Part shown: positions 18,642-29,000 of the stretch, one piece after another
Position numbering within the stretch: position 1 is the stretch's first letter
Layout: each line of letters opens with the position of its first letter
Translations under genes and position numbers: made by a program
Notes under the pieces: generated by a model
Seen by the model: only the letters and a program-made list of their open reading frames with translations
The model's database searches: none
Told to the model about the DNA's origin: nothing
From: CAYNFR01 sp964616755
GTDB taxonomy: Bacteria > Bacteroidota > Bacteroidia > Chitinophagales > Saprospiraceae
Assembly: GCA_964616755.1 (NCBI GenBank)
Contig: CAZTSI010000014.1
Span: 4,052 to 68,051 of the forward strand
Reading direction: 5' to 3'
Length of the DNA stretch: 64,000 bases

Positions 18642-20675
18642 TCACTCAATCCGATACGTTCGCCTATCGCGCCCAACTCCAGTGATGGTTAGCGATATCC
18701 ACTCCTTCGGCAATATAGGGCTCACTTGCTCAATCCCCTCATCCGTAAAACGCAAGCCGCCAAACCCAAATAATACTGTCTGCAGCATCCCGCCCGCCCC
18801 TGTAGCAAAATAAGAATGATTGAACACTGCCGTCTCCGATAGTGCTCCAAAGGGTGGCTGTTGATTGGGTATGTAGCTTTGCTTGAAGAGGCGAAAGGCA
18901 TTATCGGCATCACCCATTCGCGCATAGATAATGGCAAAAATGGATTTTCCCATCGCGGGCCCTTCAGCGGCTAATCGAGGCTCGTAATACTTCAAATCTT
19001 TTAAAATGGTCGCCTTGTCAGCTACGATGTCGAGTGGGTAGGATAGAAGGTTGACATCGGCTTGCTTGATTCGCTCGCCTTGATATTCTTCGTGCTCGCG
19101 TGTGACCCCATCTACAAATTTGAGGATACGAATCTTTGCTGCAACTTCAGACCATTTTGCATCAGGTGATAGTCCAAGTGTATTGGCGGCCTTGATCGTA
19201 TATCGCAGTGCCGTAATGGCTGCACCGTTCGTAAATGCGTTGTCATTAACGTTAGGAGCAAATTCATTAGCGCCGACCACATTTTTGATAGAGTAACTAC
19301 CATCTGTATTCTTGACCACACGGCTCACCCAAAAGTCTGCAACCTCTTTCATCAGGGGGTAACCCTTCTCAAAGAGCCATTGCTTGTCTTGCGTGATGCG
19401 GTAGTAATTCCAAAACGCAATCGCTATATCGGCCGTGATATGATGCTCAAATGGTCCCGTCAAGGCAAAGGGCGGCGTCGCCTCCTCGCCTGTATCATCA
19501 CTCTCCCAGGGAAACATCGCCCCACGATAACCATAATTAATAGCGCGACGCTTAGCAGGGGCAAGTCGATCAGATCGATAATTGACGAGGGAACGTGCTA
19601 TATCAGCATTAAAAACTAATAGCGGAGGAAACATCCAAATCTCTGTATCCCAAAATATATGCCCATTATACGGCACCTGTAACGATAGCCCCATCGGGGC
19701 AATACTCAGATCCGAATCCCCTCGACCAAACGCATATAGATGATACAACGCCAGACGAATATCTTGTTGACTCTTCAAATCTCCCTCAATGATGATATCC
19801 CCTTGCCACAATGAACCCCAGTGTTGCTTGTGCTGTTCTATGAGTACGTCGCGGGAATTGAGCAACGTATATATGATCATCCGCTCAGACTCAGATGTAG
19901 GGTCGCTAAAGTCTTTGGTCGTGCATTGGGCGCCAGCCCAGGCAAAATCAAAATGCTCGCCTTTCTTAATTGATTTCTCAAAGCTCAGGGTATTGTCATA
20001 CGGCGATAAGACTTCATGCGATAACTGAGGTCTCTGATGTTCTCGAGAAGAATTGATCTGATGCCATATGAATGTCCCAGAGGTACTTACGGTGTGCTTG
20101 CCAAAGGGCGTCTCTGCGACAGATTGTAGTATCGGCATAGTTGTCTCTACATCGCGTAGTATCTCAAATGTCTGGCTAGGTTTACGAAAATTAGTTGGCG
20201 TCTGAATTTTGCCCACTACACGGATCGCTATGTTCTGCTTGGCGATAATCGCCACATCCATGTAACCAACGTACGGCATATTGCGCAAAGCGTACAGCGT
20301 GCAGTGGATGGTAACCTTGCCCCCAATATCAAACGAACTGGTAAAGGCTGCCGACTTCATATCTATGGTCTGCCGCCAGTTAGTGATGTTGCTCATCTCG
20401 ACTTTTGTACCATCGATGTACATGTCAAGATTGCCAAAATTCATCCCGTGTACGATTTGGCTCACCTTGAGCGCAGGATCGACATCATATACATTGTTGA
20501 GCACTACATGTTGTATTTGGAGCGGCCGATGGGAGGTGAGCATACCTATACGACCATTCGCTATGGCAATGCCTGTATAGTCTGTCGTGTCGTCAGTTGT
20601 GATATGCCAGCCGTCATGCTGCGCATGCAATGCACCGAACGTCACTAAAAATAAAATGTACATCACATGTTTCAT
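18642..20675 (-). CDS. Secreted glycoside hydrolase family 65 (kojibiose/trehalose-type)
   Basis: 677 residues with a signal peptide (about 1-18, 'LVTFGALHAQ'). The GH65 (alpha/alpha)6 barrel is clear: 'NGHIFWDTEIWMFPPLL' and the catalytic-acid segment VVGANEFA with E471, in place of the DEYH seen in GH65 phosphorylases. With a secreted location and the hydrolase-type motif, it is more likely an inverting alpha-glucosidase (kojibiose or trehalose hydrolase) than a phosphorylase; a GH65 kojibiose hydrolase has been described in Flavobacterium johnsoniae. The N-terminal beta-sandwich (about 25-270) is complete. It is not in a Sus-type locus. Substrate is inferred. Confidence 0.88.
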   Translation of the reverse strand: MKHVMYILFLVTFGALHAQHDGWHITTDDTTDYTGIAIANGRIGMLTSHRPLQIQHVVLNNVYDVDPALKVSQIVHGMNFGNLDMYIDGTKVEMSNITNWRQTIDMKSAAFTSSFDIGGKVTIHCTLYALRNMPYVGYMDVAIIAKQNIAIRVVGKIQTPTNFRKPSQTFEILRDVETTMPILQSVAETPFGKHTVSTSGTFIWHQINSSREHQRPQLSHEVLSPYDNTLSFEKSIKKGEHFDFAWAGAQCTTKDFSDPTSESERMIIYTLLNSRDVLIEQHKQHWGSLWQGDIIIEGDLKSQQDIRLALYHLYAFGRGDSDLSIAPMGLSLQVPYNGHIFWDTEIWMFPPLLVFNADIARSLVNYRSDRLAPAKRRAINYGYRGAMFPWESDDTGEEATPPFALTGPFEHHITADIAIAFWNYYRITQDKQWLFEKGYPLMKEVADFWVSRVVKNTDGSYSIKNVVGANEFAPNVNDNAFTNGAAITALRYTIKAANTLGLSPDAKWSEVAAKIRILKFVDGVTREHEEYQGERIKQADVNLLSYPLDIVADKATILKDLKYYEPRLAAEGPAMGKSIFAIIYARMGDADNAFRLFKQSYIPNQQPPFGALSETAVFNHSYFATGAGGMLQTVLFGFGGLRFTDEGIEQVSPILPKEWISLTITGVGRDRRTYRIE

Positions 20676-20921
20676 AATAAATCTGTTTTTCTGAAACTAA
20701 TCTTTTCAGACTAATGTACTTGCCAAATCAGTTATTCGCAATTCTTATCGAAAGAAACGACTTTTTTATTCAGCGCGGTTCGATTGCTTTGATTTCATTC
20801 GGATATACGCGTGGGGAGCTAAAGATTCATGAGTCTGAGCCATTCAAATTCTCTGGACTTGACCCATATTAGATATTAGACGCGAGTATGGGTCTTTCAA
20901 CTTAGTGACCAGAGCAACCAC

Positions 20922-20952
20922 AAAAAAGGCGGTGATTTCTCCCCCGCCTTTT
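20922..20952 (-). terminator. Intrinsic terminator of the OmpA-like gene
   Basis: On the minus strand AAAAGGCGG pairs with CCGCCTTTT around an 11-base loop and runs on into further T residues, about 25 bases past the stop codon of the lipoprotein gene. Confidence 0.85.
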
Positions 20953-20975
20953 GATATACTTACTCTATAGTAGGG

Positions 20976-21767
20976 TTACTTGGCTTTCGCCAGCTTATAT
21001 AGCTTGCCAATATTGGGCACTACAATTGCCTCCACTCGACGATTTTCATTGCGACCATCCTTGGTGGTATTATCCCCTGTAGGCATAAATTCCCCTCTGC
21101 CTGATGCCACTAACTGCTCTGGATTCACGCCCATCTTTATTAACTTGCGCACCACGGCCGTAGAACGAGAAACGCTTAGTTCCCAATTGTCCTGATACTT
21201 GCCGCTAGTCATTCCCTTATTGTCTGTATGCCCTTCGATGATTATTGCCAAGGTGGGGTTGTTTTTAAGCATATCTACCAACATTTGCAACGTCGCTTCA
21301 TCATTCGGATCCACTTTAGTAGATCCTGAACGGAAATTGACTTCATCTTCTAAATCGAGGTACAAGAAGTTTTCGATCTCTGTAATTCTTGTTTTACTGT
21401 TGGCCACAGCCTTTTCGACGTCGGCAAAGGCAGCATTTATTTCGCCGCGCAATTCATCAAGTTGCCGTTGCTTGTCATCTACATTCGATTTTACAGCACT
21501 GATTTGCGTATTTAGATCGCCTTTTGTCTTTTCTAGGTCTGCATTTAGAGCATTTTTATCGCTCATTAAGCTAGCGTTCGAACTTTGTAAAGCAGCCACA
21601 TCTGTTTTTGTTGTGGCAAATTCTTGCTCGAGCTTGGCCAGTTTGCTAGATAGTTCATCCTTTTCTGCTTGAATAGCATTAAATGATTTTTTGCTCACGC
21701 AGGCACTCAAAAGCAGTAATGAACCTATCGAGAGGGTCATTATTTGAAGTTTCTTGTTCATTATCAA
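20976..21767 (-). CDS. OmpA/Pal-type outer-membrane lipoprotein with coiled coil
   Basis: 263 residues. Lipobox ends at C23 (LLSAC). Residues about 30-130 form a long coiled coil rich in A, K, E, D and L. The C-terminal OmpA domain (about 135-250) has the peptidoglycan-binding pattern 'IIIEGHTDNKG', 'LSVSRSTAVVRKLIKMGV' and 'GRNENRRVEAIV'. It should anchor the outer membrane to the cell wall, with the coil as a spacer. The listed start has two extra residues before MNKKLQ; either is possible. It is followed by a strong terminator and stands alone. Confidence 0.92.
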   Translation of the reverse strand: MIMNKKLQIMTLSIGSLLLLSACVSKKSFNAIQAEKDELSSKLAKLEQEFATTKTDVAALQSSNASLMSDKNALNADLEKTKGDLNTQISAVKSNVDDKQRQLDELRGEINAAFADVEKAVANSKTRITEIENFLYLDLEDEVNFRSGSTKVDPNDEATLQMLVDMLKNNPTLAIIIEGHTDNKGMTSGKYQDNWELSVSRSTAVVRKLIKMGVNPEQLVASGRGEFMPTGDNTTKDGRNENRRVEAIVVPNIGKLYKLAKAK

Positions 21768-21982
21768 AATAGTTTTAATTAATTATTCAACTAGCGGCTA
21801 ATATATTCAAACCCTACATTTACAAAAAAGATTAATTCATATTTAATTCATTTTCATACATCCGTCACTAGCGCCACAGCTCGCCTCATGTCCGACGTCC
21901 CGCAGCCCTCGCCTAAACAAATGAAGCAAATACCAATTACCTTAGTGCGTTGATTTGATGACAGACAAAATCGTTTTATCCA

Positions 21983-24805
21983 TTGGCAAAGAAAAGCAGC
22001 AAGACCATTATAGAAGAAATACACATAAAAGGCGCATGCACCAATAACCTCAAAAACATTGAACTGCATATCCCTAAAAACAAACTGATCGTCGTTACAG
22101 GGGTGTCTGGTTCAGGTAAATCTTCGTTAGTGATGGACACCCTCTATGCTGAAGGTCAGCGCCGATATGTAGAGAGCATGTCATCATACGCCCGCCAGTT
22201 TTTAGGGCGCATGAAAAAGCCCGAAGTTGACTTTATTAAGGGAATATCCCCCGCCATTGCTATCGAGCAAAAGGTAACCACAGGCAATGCACGCTCTACT
22301 GTCGGATCTCTGACAGAAATCTATGATTATTTACGGCTGCTGTACGCGAGAGCAGGAGAAACAATATCACCTGTAAGTGGGCAGGTAGTCAAAAAACTTC
22401 AAATCAGCGATATCATTGATCTCCTCACACGAGAGGTAAAGGGCACTCGAATGAGTCTTTTTGTTCCCATAAGAGCCTATGATATCAAACGCAATATCGC
22501 TAAAGAATTAGAGCTTATCCTTCAAAAGGGCTTTACACGAGTCAAGTATAAAAGTGCGCTTATCAATATTGAAGATCATTTAGCCGACCCAGCATTTGAT
22601 GGGAACATTGCCGTCGGATCAGTATTACATGACTATGAATTACTTATAGACAGATTTGCAATCAATGATGACACTGAAAATCTTCAGCGCATAGCTGACA
22701 GCATACACACGGCGTTTTATGAAGGTGGCGGCGAATGTATCATTGAGCTCGGAAGTGGCGAAATAAGAAAATACAATAATCGCTTTGAACTCGATGGCAT
22801 TAGCTTTGTTGAGCCCACCCCTCAGTTATTCAATTACAATAATCCATTTGGCGCCTGCCCTAAATGCGAAGGTTACGGCCAAATCATCGGACTAGATCCC
22901 GCCAAAGTCATACCTGATCCTTCAAAGTCGCTGTATGAAGGCGCAATAATGTGTTGGAAAGGAGATAGCTATGGGCTCTGGAAGGATAGATTCATATATG
23001 CCGCCGACAAGTTTGATTTCCCCATTCACACGCCCTACGAAGACCTCACGAAAGAACAACAACGGGTAGTATGGACAGGCAATGATTGGGCGAATGGCAT
23101 TGATCAGTTTTTTGGTGAATTAGAAGAGAAGAATTATAAAATACAAAACCGTGTAATGATAGCACGGTATCGTGGTCGTACAACCTGCAATCTCTGTCAT
23201 GGCGGACGATTGAGACCCGAGGCGGGATATGTAAAAATAAGTGGCAAAACAATCAGCGAATTGATTCATTTGCCGATCGACCGCCTCAAAGAATTTTTCG
23301 ATACCATAGCGTTATCTACTTCACAACAACAAATAAGCCGGAGAATTTTACACGAAATCTCCTCGCGGCTTCAGGTAATGAATGATATTGGGCTGTCGTA
23401 TCTGACGCTAGACAGAGCTTCTGCGACCTTGAGCGGAGGCGAAACGCAAAGAATTAACCTCACGCGGACCCTAGGGAGTAATTTGACTAGCTCTGTATAT
23501 ATTTTGGACGAACCGAGTATTGGATTACACCCTCGAGATACAGCTAAGCTTGTTTCGGTGCTGCACAAATTGCGCAACTTGGGTAACACCGTCATCGTCG
23601 TAGAACATGAGGAAGAAGTTATCCGTAGCGCAGATTTTTTGGTAGATGTCGGCCCAGAAGCGGGTATTCACGGAGGCGAAATCGTGTATGCCGGCCCCAA
23701 TCAAAATTTGCATAAAGCCTCCGCAAGAAGCCTGACGAATCAATATCTCACGGGTAAGAAAAGAATAGAAATACCGCATATCAAGCGGAAGACTGCGGGT
23801 AGAATCAATATCATAAAAGCGGGTCAGCACAATCTGAAAAACATCAATGTCACCATCCCCCTGCATAGCCTTACGGTTGTGGCAGGGGTGTCCGGATCTG
23901 GTAAGACGAGCTTAATTAAGCATATTCTTTATCCGGCATTGCTCAAAGAACTCAATATCAGCCACTCTAGTAGTATCGGAAAATATAAAGCTCTCGAAGG
24001 CGACATCAAGATGATTAAACATGTAGAGCTCATTGATCAGAATCCCATCGGACGATCTTCACGATCTAATCCTGTCACTTATGTAAAGGCCTATGACGAG
24101 ATCCGTAAGTTGATGGTCAAGCAACAGCTTTCAAAAATTCGAGGCTACAAACCTAAACACTTCTCTTTTAATACCGAAGGCGGAAGATGCGAAAACTGTA
24201 AGGGCGATGGATACATTACCATCGAAATGCAATTCCTATCCGATGTCAACCTTATCTGTGAAGATTGTAATGGAAAACGCTTTAAAAATGAAATACTCGA
24301 AGTAGAATATAAAGGCAAAAATATCAGCCAAATCTTAGACCTTAGTATCACTGATAGTTTAAGCTTTTTTGCCAAAGACAAGGCTATTATCTCTAAACTC
24401 AAGCCCTTAGACGATGTTGGCCTGGGTTATGTACAGTTAGGTCAATCAAGCAGCACGCTCTCAGGGGGTGAGGCGCAACGCGTTAAGTTGGCCTCTTATT
24501 TATCAAAAGACGAAGTAAAACAACACCAACTATTCATTTTTGATGAGCCAACGACGGGGCTGCATTTTGATGATACTAATAAGCTATTGATGGCACTTCA
24601 GGCGCTCATCGACAAAGGTAACACAGTGATCGTAATAGAGCATAATTTGGATGTGATCAAATGTGCAGATTGGCTCATTGATTTGGGGCCAGAGGGAGGA
24701 GACCAAGGGGGATATTTGATTTATCAAGGAGTTCCTGAAGGAATTACGGACGTGGCCAATTCATATACTGGTCAATTTTTAAAGTCTAAAAATCAATCGT
24801 CGTGA
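21983..24805 (+). CDS. uvrA: UvrA excinuclease ABC subunit A (possibly the second, variant copy)
   Basis: 940 residues, full length. Two ABC ATPase halves: Walker A GVSGSGKSS (40-48) and GVSGSGKT (635-642), with two 'LSGGE' signatures ('TLSGGETQRINL', 'TLSGGEAQRVKL') and matching Walker B segments ('VYILDEPSIGL', 'FIFDEPTTGL'). The C-terminal zinc module is complete (C736, C739, C759, C762). The first zinc module has only its second cysteine pair (C292, C295); the first pair is replaced by 'NRFELDGISF'. Bacteroidota often have two UvrA proteins and this may be the variant one. It detects DNA damage with UvrB. It overlaps the next gene by 4 bases. Confidence 0.95.
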   Translation: MAKKSSKTIIEEIHIKGACTNNLKNIELHIPKNKLIVVTGVSGSGKSSLVMDTLYAEGQRRYVESMSSYARQFLGRMKKPEVDFIKGISPAIAIEQKVTTGNARSTVGSLTEIYDYLRLLYARAGETISPVSGQVVKKLQISDIIDLLTREVKGTRMSLFVPIRAYDIKRNIAKELELILQKGFTRVKYKSALINIEDHLADPAFDGNIAVGSVLHDYELLIDRFAINDDTENLQRIADSIHTAFYEGGGECIIELGSGEIRKYNNRFELDGISFVEPTPQLFNYNNPFGACPKCEGYGQIIGLDPAKVIPDPSKSLYEGAIMCWKGDSYGLWKDRFIYAADKFDFPIHTPYEDLTKEQQRVVWTGNDWANGIDQFFGELEEKNYKIQNRVMIARYRGRTTCNLCHGGRLRPEAGYVKISGKTISELIHLPIDRLKEFFDTIALSTSQQQISRRILHEISSRLQVMNDIGLSYLTLDRASATLSGGETQRINLTRTLGSNLTSSVYILDEPSIGLHPRDTAKLVSVLHKLRNLGNTVIVVEHEEEVIRSADFLVDVGPEAGIHGGEIVYAGPNQNLHKASARSLTNQYLTGKKRIEIPHIKRKTAGRINIIKAGQHNLKNINVTIPLHSLTVVAGVSGSGKTSLIKHILYPALLKELNISHSSSIGKYKALEGDIKMIKHVELIDQNPIGRSSRSNPVTYVKAYDEIRKLMVKQQLSKIRGYKPKHFSFNTEGGRCENCKGDGYITIEMQFLSDVNLICEDCNGKRFKNEILEVEYKGKNISQILDLSITDSLSFFAKDKAIISKLKPLDDVGLGYVQLGQSSSTLSGGEAQRVKLASYLSKDEVKQHQLFIFDEPTTGLHFDDTNKLLMALQALIDKGNTVIVIEHNLDVIKCADWLIDLGPEGGDQGGYLIYQGVPEGITDVANSYTGQFLKSKNQSS

Positions 24806-25752
24806 CCCATATTGTTATCGCCGATATTTTTCCAGCCTCTAATGGAGATATAGATTTGAGCCCCATCACGCAATTAGGACAAACTGTTGTCTATAAGGCG
24901 AGTAGTCCATCCGAATTTATCCAGCGGGCTAGCAATGCTTCCATTGTCGTGGTCAATAAGATTAAAATTACGTCAGAAGTGCTAGATCAGCTACCTGCGC
25001 TGAAGTGTATTTGCCTCCTTGCCACAGGTTATGATAATGTCGATACCGCCGCCTGTCGCGAACGAAATATAGTCGTTTGTAATGCTCGTGATTACAGCTC
25101 ACATTCGGTAGCTCAACATGTGTTTTCTTTATTGCTGCATATGTATAATCAAGTAGGTGATCATGTACAGTCCGTCAAAGCTGGCGAATGGAATAGCAAT
25201 TGGTGCTATTATCTCAAACCTATTGACCACCTCTTTGGTAAAACCATTGGTATTTTAGGGTATGGCAAGATTGGTCATAAGGTAGCCACTATTGCTCAAG
25301 CATTTGGTATGAAGGTGCTGGCGCATAAACGACATCCTACCAATGAAGAGGGAATTGAGTTTGTAGATATTGATCACCTCTTTAGCCGCTCAGATATAGT
25401 TAGTCTTCATGCTCCGTTGACCCCAGAGACTAATGGAATTGTCGATAAGGTGCTATTGAATCGGATGAAGCCTGAAGCCATATTGATTAACACCGGACGA
25501 GGCGGGTTGATCAATGAACATGATTTGAGATCAGCACTGCTTAATCGTCGAATTCGAGCAGCAGCATTGGATGTTTTATCACAAGAACCACCACCACCAG
25601 ATCATCCTCTTCTTGGATTAGATAATTGTATATTAACACCGCATGTGGCATGGGCGAATATAGAGGCTCGAAGACGCCTGATTCAATGCGTTGCTGAAAA
25701 TATTCGCGCATTTATTGGAGGCAACCCCACGAATATCGTCCCAGGAGGCTGA
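24802..25752 (+). CDS. D-2-hydroxyacid dehydrogenase (glycerate dehydrogenase-like)
   Basis: 316 residues, GTG start overlapping the uvrA stop (GTGA), so translation is probably coupled. The Rossmann motif GYGKIG (153-158) and the family catalytic residues R233 (NTGRGG), E262 (SQEPP) and H281 (TPHVAW) are all present. The 'ATGYDNVD' and 'CNARDYSSHSVAQHVFSLLL' stretches place it with hydroxypyruvate/glycerate dehydrogenases (HprA-like) rather than 3-phosphoglycerate dehydrogenase; there is no ACT domain. It is not an obvious partner for uvrA, and it is not the missing serA of the serC gene nearby, although that cannot be excluded by sequence alone. Confidence 0.88.
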   Translation: MTHIVIADIFPASNGDIDLSPITQLGQTVVYKASSPSEFIQRASNASIVVVNKIKITSEVLDQLPALKCICLLATGYDNVDTAACRERNIVVCNARDYSSHSVAQHVFSLLLHMYNQVGDHVQSVKAGEWNSNWCYYLKPIDHLFGKTIGILGYGKIGHKVATIAQAFGMKVLAHKRHPTNEEGIEFVDIDHLFSRSDIVSLHAPLTPETNGIVDKVLLNRMKPEAILINTGRGGLINEHDLRSALLNRRIRAAALDVLSQEPPPPDHPLLGLDNCILTPHVAWANIEARRRLIQCVAENIRAFIGGNPTNIVPGG

Positions 25753-25940
25753 TATGATGAAGTAAGAGGGGAAATCTGAATGCTCGAATAATGATCTCCT
25801 AAAATTAAAAAAAGTACTTCCATGGTAGACTCAAGTCTCTATGTTAAGCTATCATTACATGTTTCATATCCATACTTAACATATTTCTATCATTCTGTTA
25901 ATGAATGGCTTAGATCTTATAGAGAATTTTAGCCCATAAA

Positions 25941-27032
25941 GTGCTTATGAGAATTCTATATGCTATTCAGGGTACAGGCTTGGGACATATCACGCGATCA
26001 ATCGAACTTTTGCCGCTGCTGCAAAAGCATGCAAACGTAACAATTTTGCTAAGCGGGTTTCGACTAGCCATGCCATTACCCTTCAAGCCAGATTTCATGT
26101 TTCAAGGTCTTACATTGATATATAATAACAAGGGAGGCGTAGATCTTTGGAAAACTTTTAGATCGGTGAATATTCAAAAATTCATTTACGAAATCAATCA
26201 AATAGACCCTTATAAATATGATTTAGTCATCAGCGATTTTGAACCCATCAGTGCTTGGGCTTGTCTACTTTCAGGTCGGGATTGCATAGGACTTTCTCAT
26301 CAAGCTGCGGTTGTTCACCCCAGTAGCCCCAAACCAAAGGGTTCCTACTTGAGCCGACAAGTACTAAGACACTTTGCCCCGTGTAGCCATTCATTTGGAT
26401 TTCATTTTGATAAGTATCATGATAATATCTATTACCCGGTGATACGCAAAGATATTAGGCTTGCAAAGCCCACCACTTTAGGTCATTATTCTGTTTACTT
26501 GCCAGCGTACTCCGATAAATATTTAATAGATTTTTTTTCGAAATTTAGTGGGGTCAATTGGCATATTTTTTCGCCTACCGCCACACGCAAATGCAAGCTA
26601 GGTCATATTGATATTTTCCCAACGGATTACTATCTTTTTACACAAAGTCTTAAATCATGTGACGGCATCATATGTGGTGCGGGGTTTGAAACTCCAGCTG
26701 AGGCTTTATACTTGCGTAAAAAATTAATTGTCATTCCAATGAAGGATCAGTTCGAACAAGCTTGTAATTCACTAGCGCTGCAACGAATAGGCGTGATATC
26801 AATACCCACCTTACATATTCAATATTTAGAGACTATGATCGAGTGGTTATATCGAGGTCAATGTATAGCAACGAATATGGAGAATGAATCAGAACAAGTT
26901 ATTCAAAAAGTACTGACGATGGCAACTCCGCAAGTTAATGAGTCCTTAACCAACTTGGAAAATTACAGTCGCTTAGACATACTTAAGGGATTGGTGACCC
27001 GACTATTACGACCGCAGGTTTCTAATGCTTAA
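25941..27032 (+). CDS. Glycosyltransferase-like protein (MurG/GT1 type)
   Basis: 363 residues. The N-terminal 'GTGLGHITRSIELLPLL' (about 11-27) is the glycine-rich loop of GT-B glycosyltransferases related to MurG and the UDP-glucuronosyltransferase group, and 'CDGIICGAGFETPAEALYLRKKLIVIPMKDQFEQ' is the C-terminal donor-binding region. The DXD motif of GT-A enzymes is absent, as expected. No signal or membrane segment, so it would act at the cytoplasmic face. Many Bacteroidota carry a similar gene annotated only as a glycosyl transferase; donor and acceptor are unknown. It stands alone, convergent with the YgjP-like gene. Confidence 0.75.
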   Translation: MLMRILYAIQGTGLGHITRSIELLPLLQKHANVTILLSGFRLAMPLPFKPDFMFQGLTLIYNNKGGVDLWKTFRSVNIQKFIYEINQIDPYKYDLVISDFEPISAWACLLSGRDCIGLSHQAAVVHPSSPKPKGSYLSRQVLRHFAPCSHSFGFHFDKYHDNIYYPVIRKDIRLAKPTTLGHYSVYLPAYSDKYLIDFFSKFSGVNWHIFSPTATRKCKLGHIDIFPTDYYLFTQSLKSCDGIICGAGFETPAEALYLRKKLIVIPMKDQFEQACNSLALQRIGVISIPTLHIQYLETMIEWLYRGQCIATNMENESEQVIQKVLTMATPQVNESLTNLENYSRLDILKGLVTRLLRPQVSNA

Positions 27033-27124
27033 GAATTACGCAAGGATTATAAGGGCTTGAAGTATATCAGATATACAATCTGTCTAGAAGAATAAATTCT
27101 AACGAGAATGGGTGAATTTTATAT

Positions 27125-27883
27125 TCAATAATTGCATGTATCGCCGTGATGTTTTATCCAGCGCTCATATTTCTTATAGTCGGGCATAGCTTTGGCTACA
27201 TTTGACCAATACTTTCTGGAATGATTGAGTTCGATAAGATGCGCCAACTCATGAATAAAAATATAATCCTGAACAACGAGCGGGGCAAGTAAGGTGCGGG
27301 CTGAAATATTGATGATTCCCTTGTTACTACAACTGCCCCAATTGCTGCTATTGTTTTTAATACGGATGTCGTGTATGGGCTGCTGAAAATGCAAAAAATT
27401 GAGCTCTTCTATCCTCTTGGATACGTCCGCTAGCTGATGTTTGCCCACAACTCTGGCTATTAAGGTTTCACAAGTACTTGCCGTCGACCTTTTCGAGAGC
27501 TTTTCATTGAGTTCAATGCGAATTGTTTTGTGTATTAGCCTAGCCGCGCTTGTTTTTCTGTCTGATTTTGCAAGATCTAGTAAATACTCTTGACGAGGAG
27601 TATGGATCAACTGGCCTGAGACATACGTTTTACTTGCGAACCTTAATAACACATCTGGCTTTGATTCAAAGGTGTTTTCAAGCCATCTATAAGCCCAAAT
27701 TTGCCATTGCTTTCCCCCTACGGACGCATCAATTTGATTAAGCCTTAAGGTGACTTGTTGGCGGCCTATGGATATACTATTATTGCGTCGCCATTCCTTT
27801 ATGATTTTTACAGGAATCTCTTGCCCCAATATTTCCCACAACTCGGTAGTAGTCTTTGCCATGCTACCTTTTAAACAACGCAT
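27125..27883 (-). CDS. YgjP-like (DUF45/M48-type) metallopeptidase domain protein
   Basis: 252 residues. The family signature is complete: NWGSCSNKG (181-189), then the zinc site HELAH (211-215) with H221 in 'ELNHSRKYW', and the closing 'DYKKYERWI'. The first ATG gives a 7-residue extension before MAKTTTELW (M8); the shorter start may be the real one. Proteins of this group are predicted zinc hydrolases without a settled substrate. It follows serC with a gap of only 20 bases on the same strand, so the two are probably co-transcribed. Confidence 0.85.
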   Translation of the reverse strand: MRCLKGSMAKTTTELWEILGQEIPVKIIKEWRRNNSISIGRQQVTLRLNQIDASVGGKQWQIWAYRWLENTFESKPDVLLRFASKTYVSGQLIHTPRQEYLLDLAKSDRKTSAARLIHKTIRIELNEKLSKRSTASTCETLIARVVGKHQLADVSKRIEELNFLHFQQPIHDIRIKNNSSNWGSCSNKGIINISARTLLAPLVVQDYIFIHELAHLIELNHSRKYWSNVAKAMPDYKKYERWIKHHGDTCNY

Positions 27884-27903
27884 ACTTTCAAAAGCCGAAC
27901 ACC

Positions 27904-28974
27904 TTAATTATTCTTTGATTCAAAGTCTGCCATGACTTCAACTAGTTTTTCAACACCGGCTATAGGCATAGCATTATAGATCGAGGCTCTAAACCCGCCA
28001 ACAGATCTGTGACCTTTGATACCATCACAACCAGCAGCTGTGGCTTGCTTGTAAAATGCATCTGCCAATGCTGGTTTGTGCATCAGAAAATTAATATTCA
28101 TCAGTGATCTATCTTCTGTAGCTGTTGTACCGTAGAATAATTCGCTATTGTCCAATGCATCGTATAAAACTGCAGCTTTCAATTCATTGAGCTGTGCCAT
28201 TGCATCTAGTCCCCCTTGTTCTTTAACCCATTGTAAGGTTAGCATACACACGTATACTGCAAACGCAGGTGGTGTATTGTACATAGATTCTCCTTCGATG
28301 TGCGTGCTATATTTAAACATGCTTGGTAGGTTAGCAGGTGCTTCTCCTAACCAATCTTTGTCGACGATTACTAACGTAGCGCCGGCAGGCCCCATATTTT
28401 TTTGAGCCCCAGCATAGATAAGTCCGTAGCGCTCCACGTCGATAGGCTTACTGAAAATATCAGACGACATGTCCGCCACAATTTTCACATCCGTAGACGG
28501 TAAGGTCTTGAATTGTGTGCCGTAGATAGTGTTATTGCTGGTGAGGTGCAAATAACGCAAATCGCTTGGCACCGAATAGTCTTTAGGAATATGCGCATAG
28601 TTTTCTGCTTTGCTCGACGCCAACACCTTTGTATCCCCAATTAATTTTGATTCTTTAATGGCTTTATTCGACCAACTACCTGTATCCACATAGCCAGCAG
28701 CCGTTCCCTCGGTTAAGAGATTCATAGGCACCATGGCAAATTGAGTACTGGCTCCTCCTTGTAGAAAAAGCACCTCATACCGGCTCGGCAATTGAAATAT
28801 TTCTTTGACTAAAGACTGCGCCTCCGTCATTACCGCTTCAAACGCTTTGCTACGATGTGACACTTCTAGTAGCGATAAGCCTGTGTCGGCAAAATCAAGT
28901 ACGGCTGCAGCCGCCTTTTCTATAACTACAGGTGGCAATATAGCTGGGCCTGCACTAAAATTATGAATTTTCAT
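27904..28974 (-). CDS. serC: Phosphoserine aminotransferase
   Basis: 356 residues, the usual length. The PLP lysine is K192 in AGAQKNMGPAG; 'FSAGPAILP' (6-14), 'LFLQGGASTQFAMVPMN' (69-85) and the C-terminal 'GHRSVGGFRASIYNAMP' are standard for SerC. It converts 3-phosphohydroxypyruvate to phosphoserine (serine synthesis) and may also serve pyridoxal phosphate synthesis. In many Bacteroidota serC is next to serA; here it is followed by a YgjP-like gene instead. A likely -7 promoter box (TACTTTTG, minus strand, 29001-29008) lies 26 bases upstream. Confidence 0.96.
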   Translation of the reverse strand: MKIHNFSAGPAILPPVVIEKAAAAVLDFADTGLSLLEVSHRSKAFEAVMTEAQSLVKEIFQLPSRYEVLFLQGGASTQFAMVPMNLLTEGTAAGYVDTGSWSNKAIKESKLIGDTKVLASSKAENYAHIPKDYSVPSDLRYLHLTSNNTIYGTQFKTLPSTDVKIVADMSSDIFSKPIDVERYGLIYAGAQKNMGPAGATLVIVDKDWLGEAPANLPSMFKYSTHIEGESMYNTPPAFAVYVCMLTLQWVKEQGGLDAMAQLNELKAAVLYDALDNSELFYGTTATEDRSLMNINFLMHKPALADAFYKQATAAGCDGIKGHRSVGGFRASIYNAMPIAGVEKLVEVMADFESKNN

Positions 28975-29000
28975 GATGATGACTTTTTACGATATCTGCG

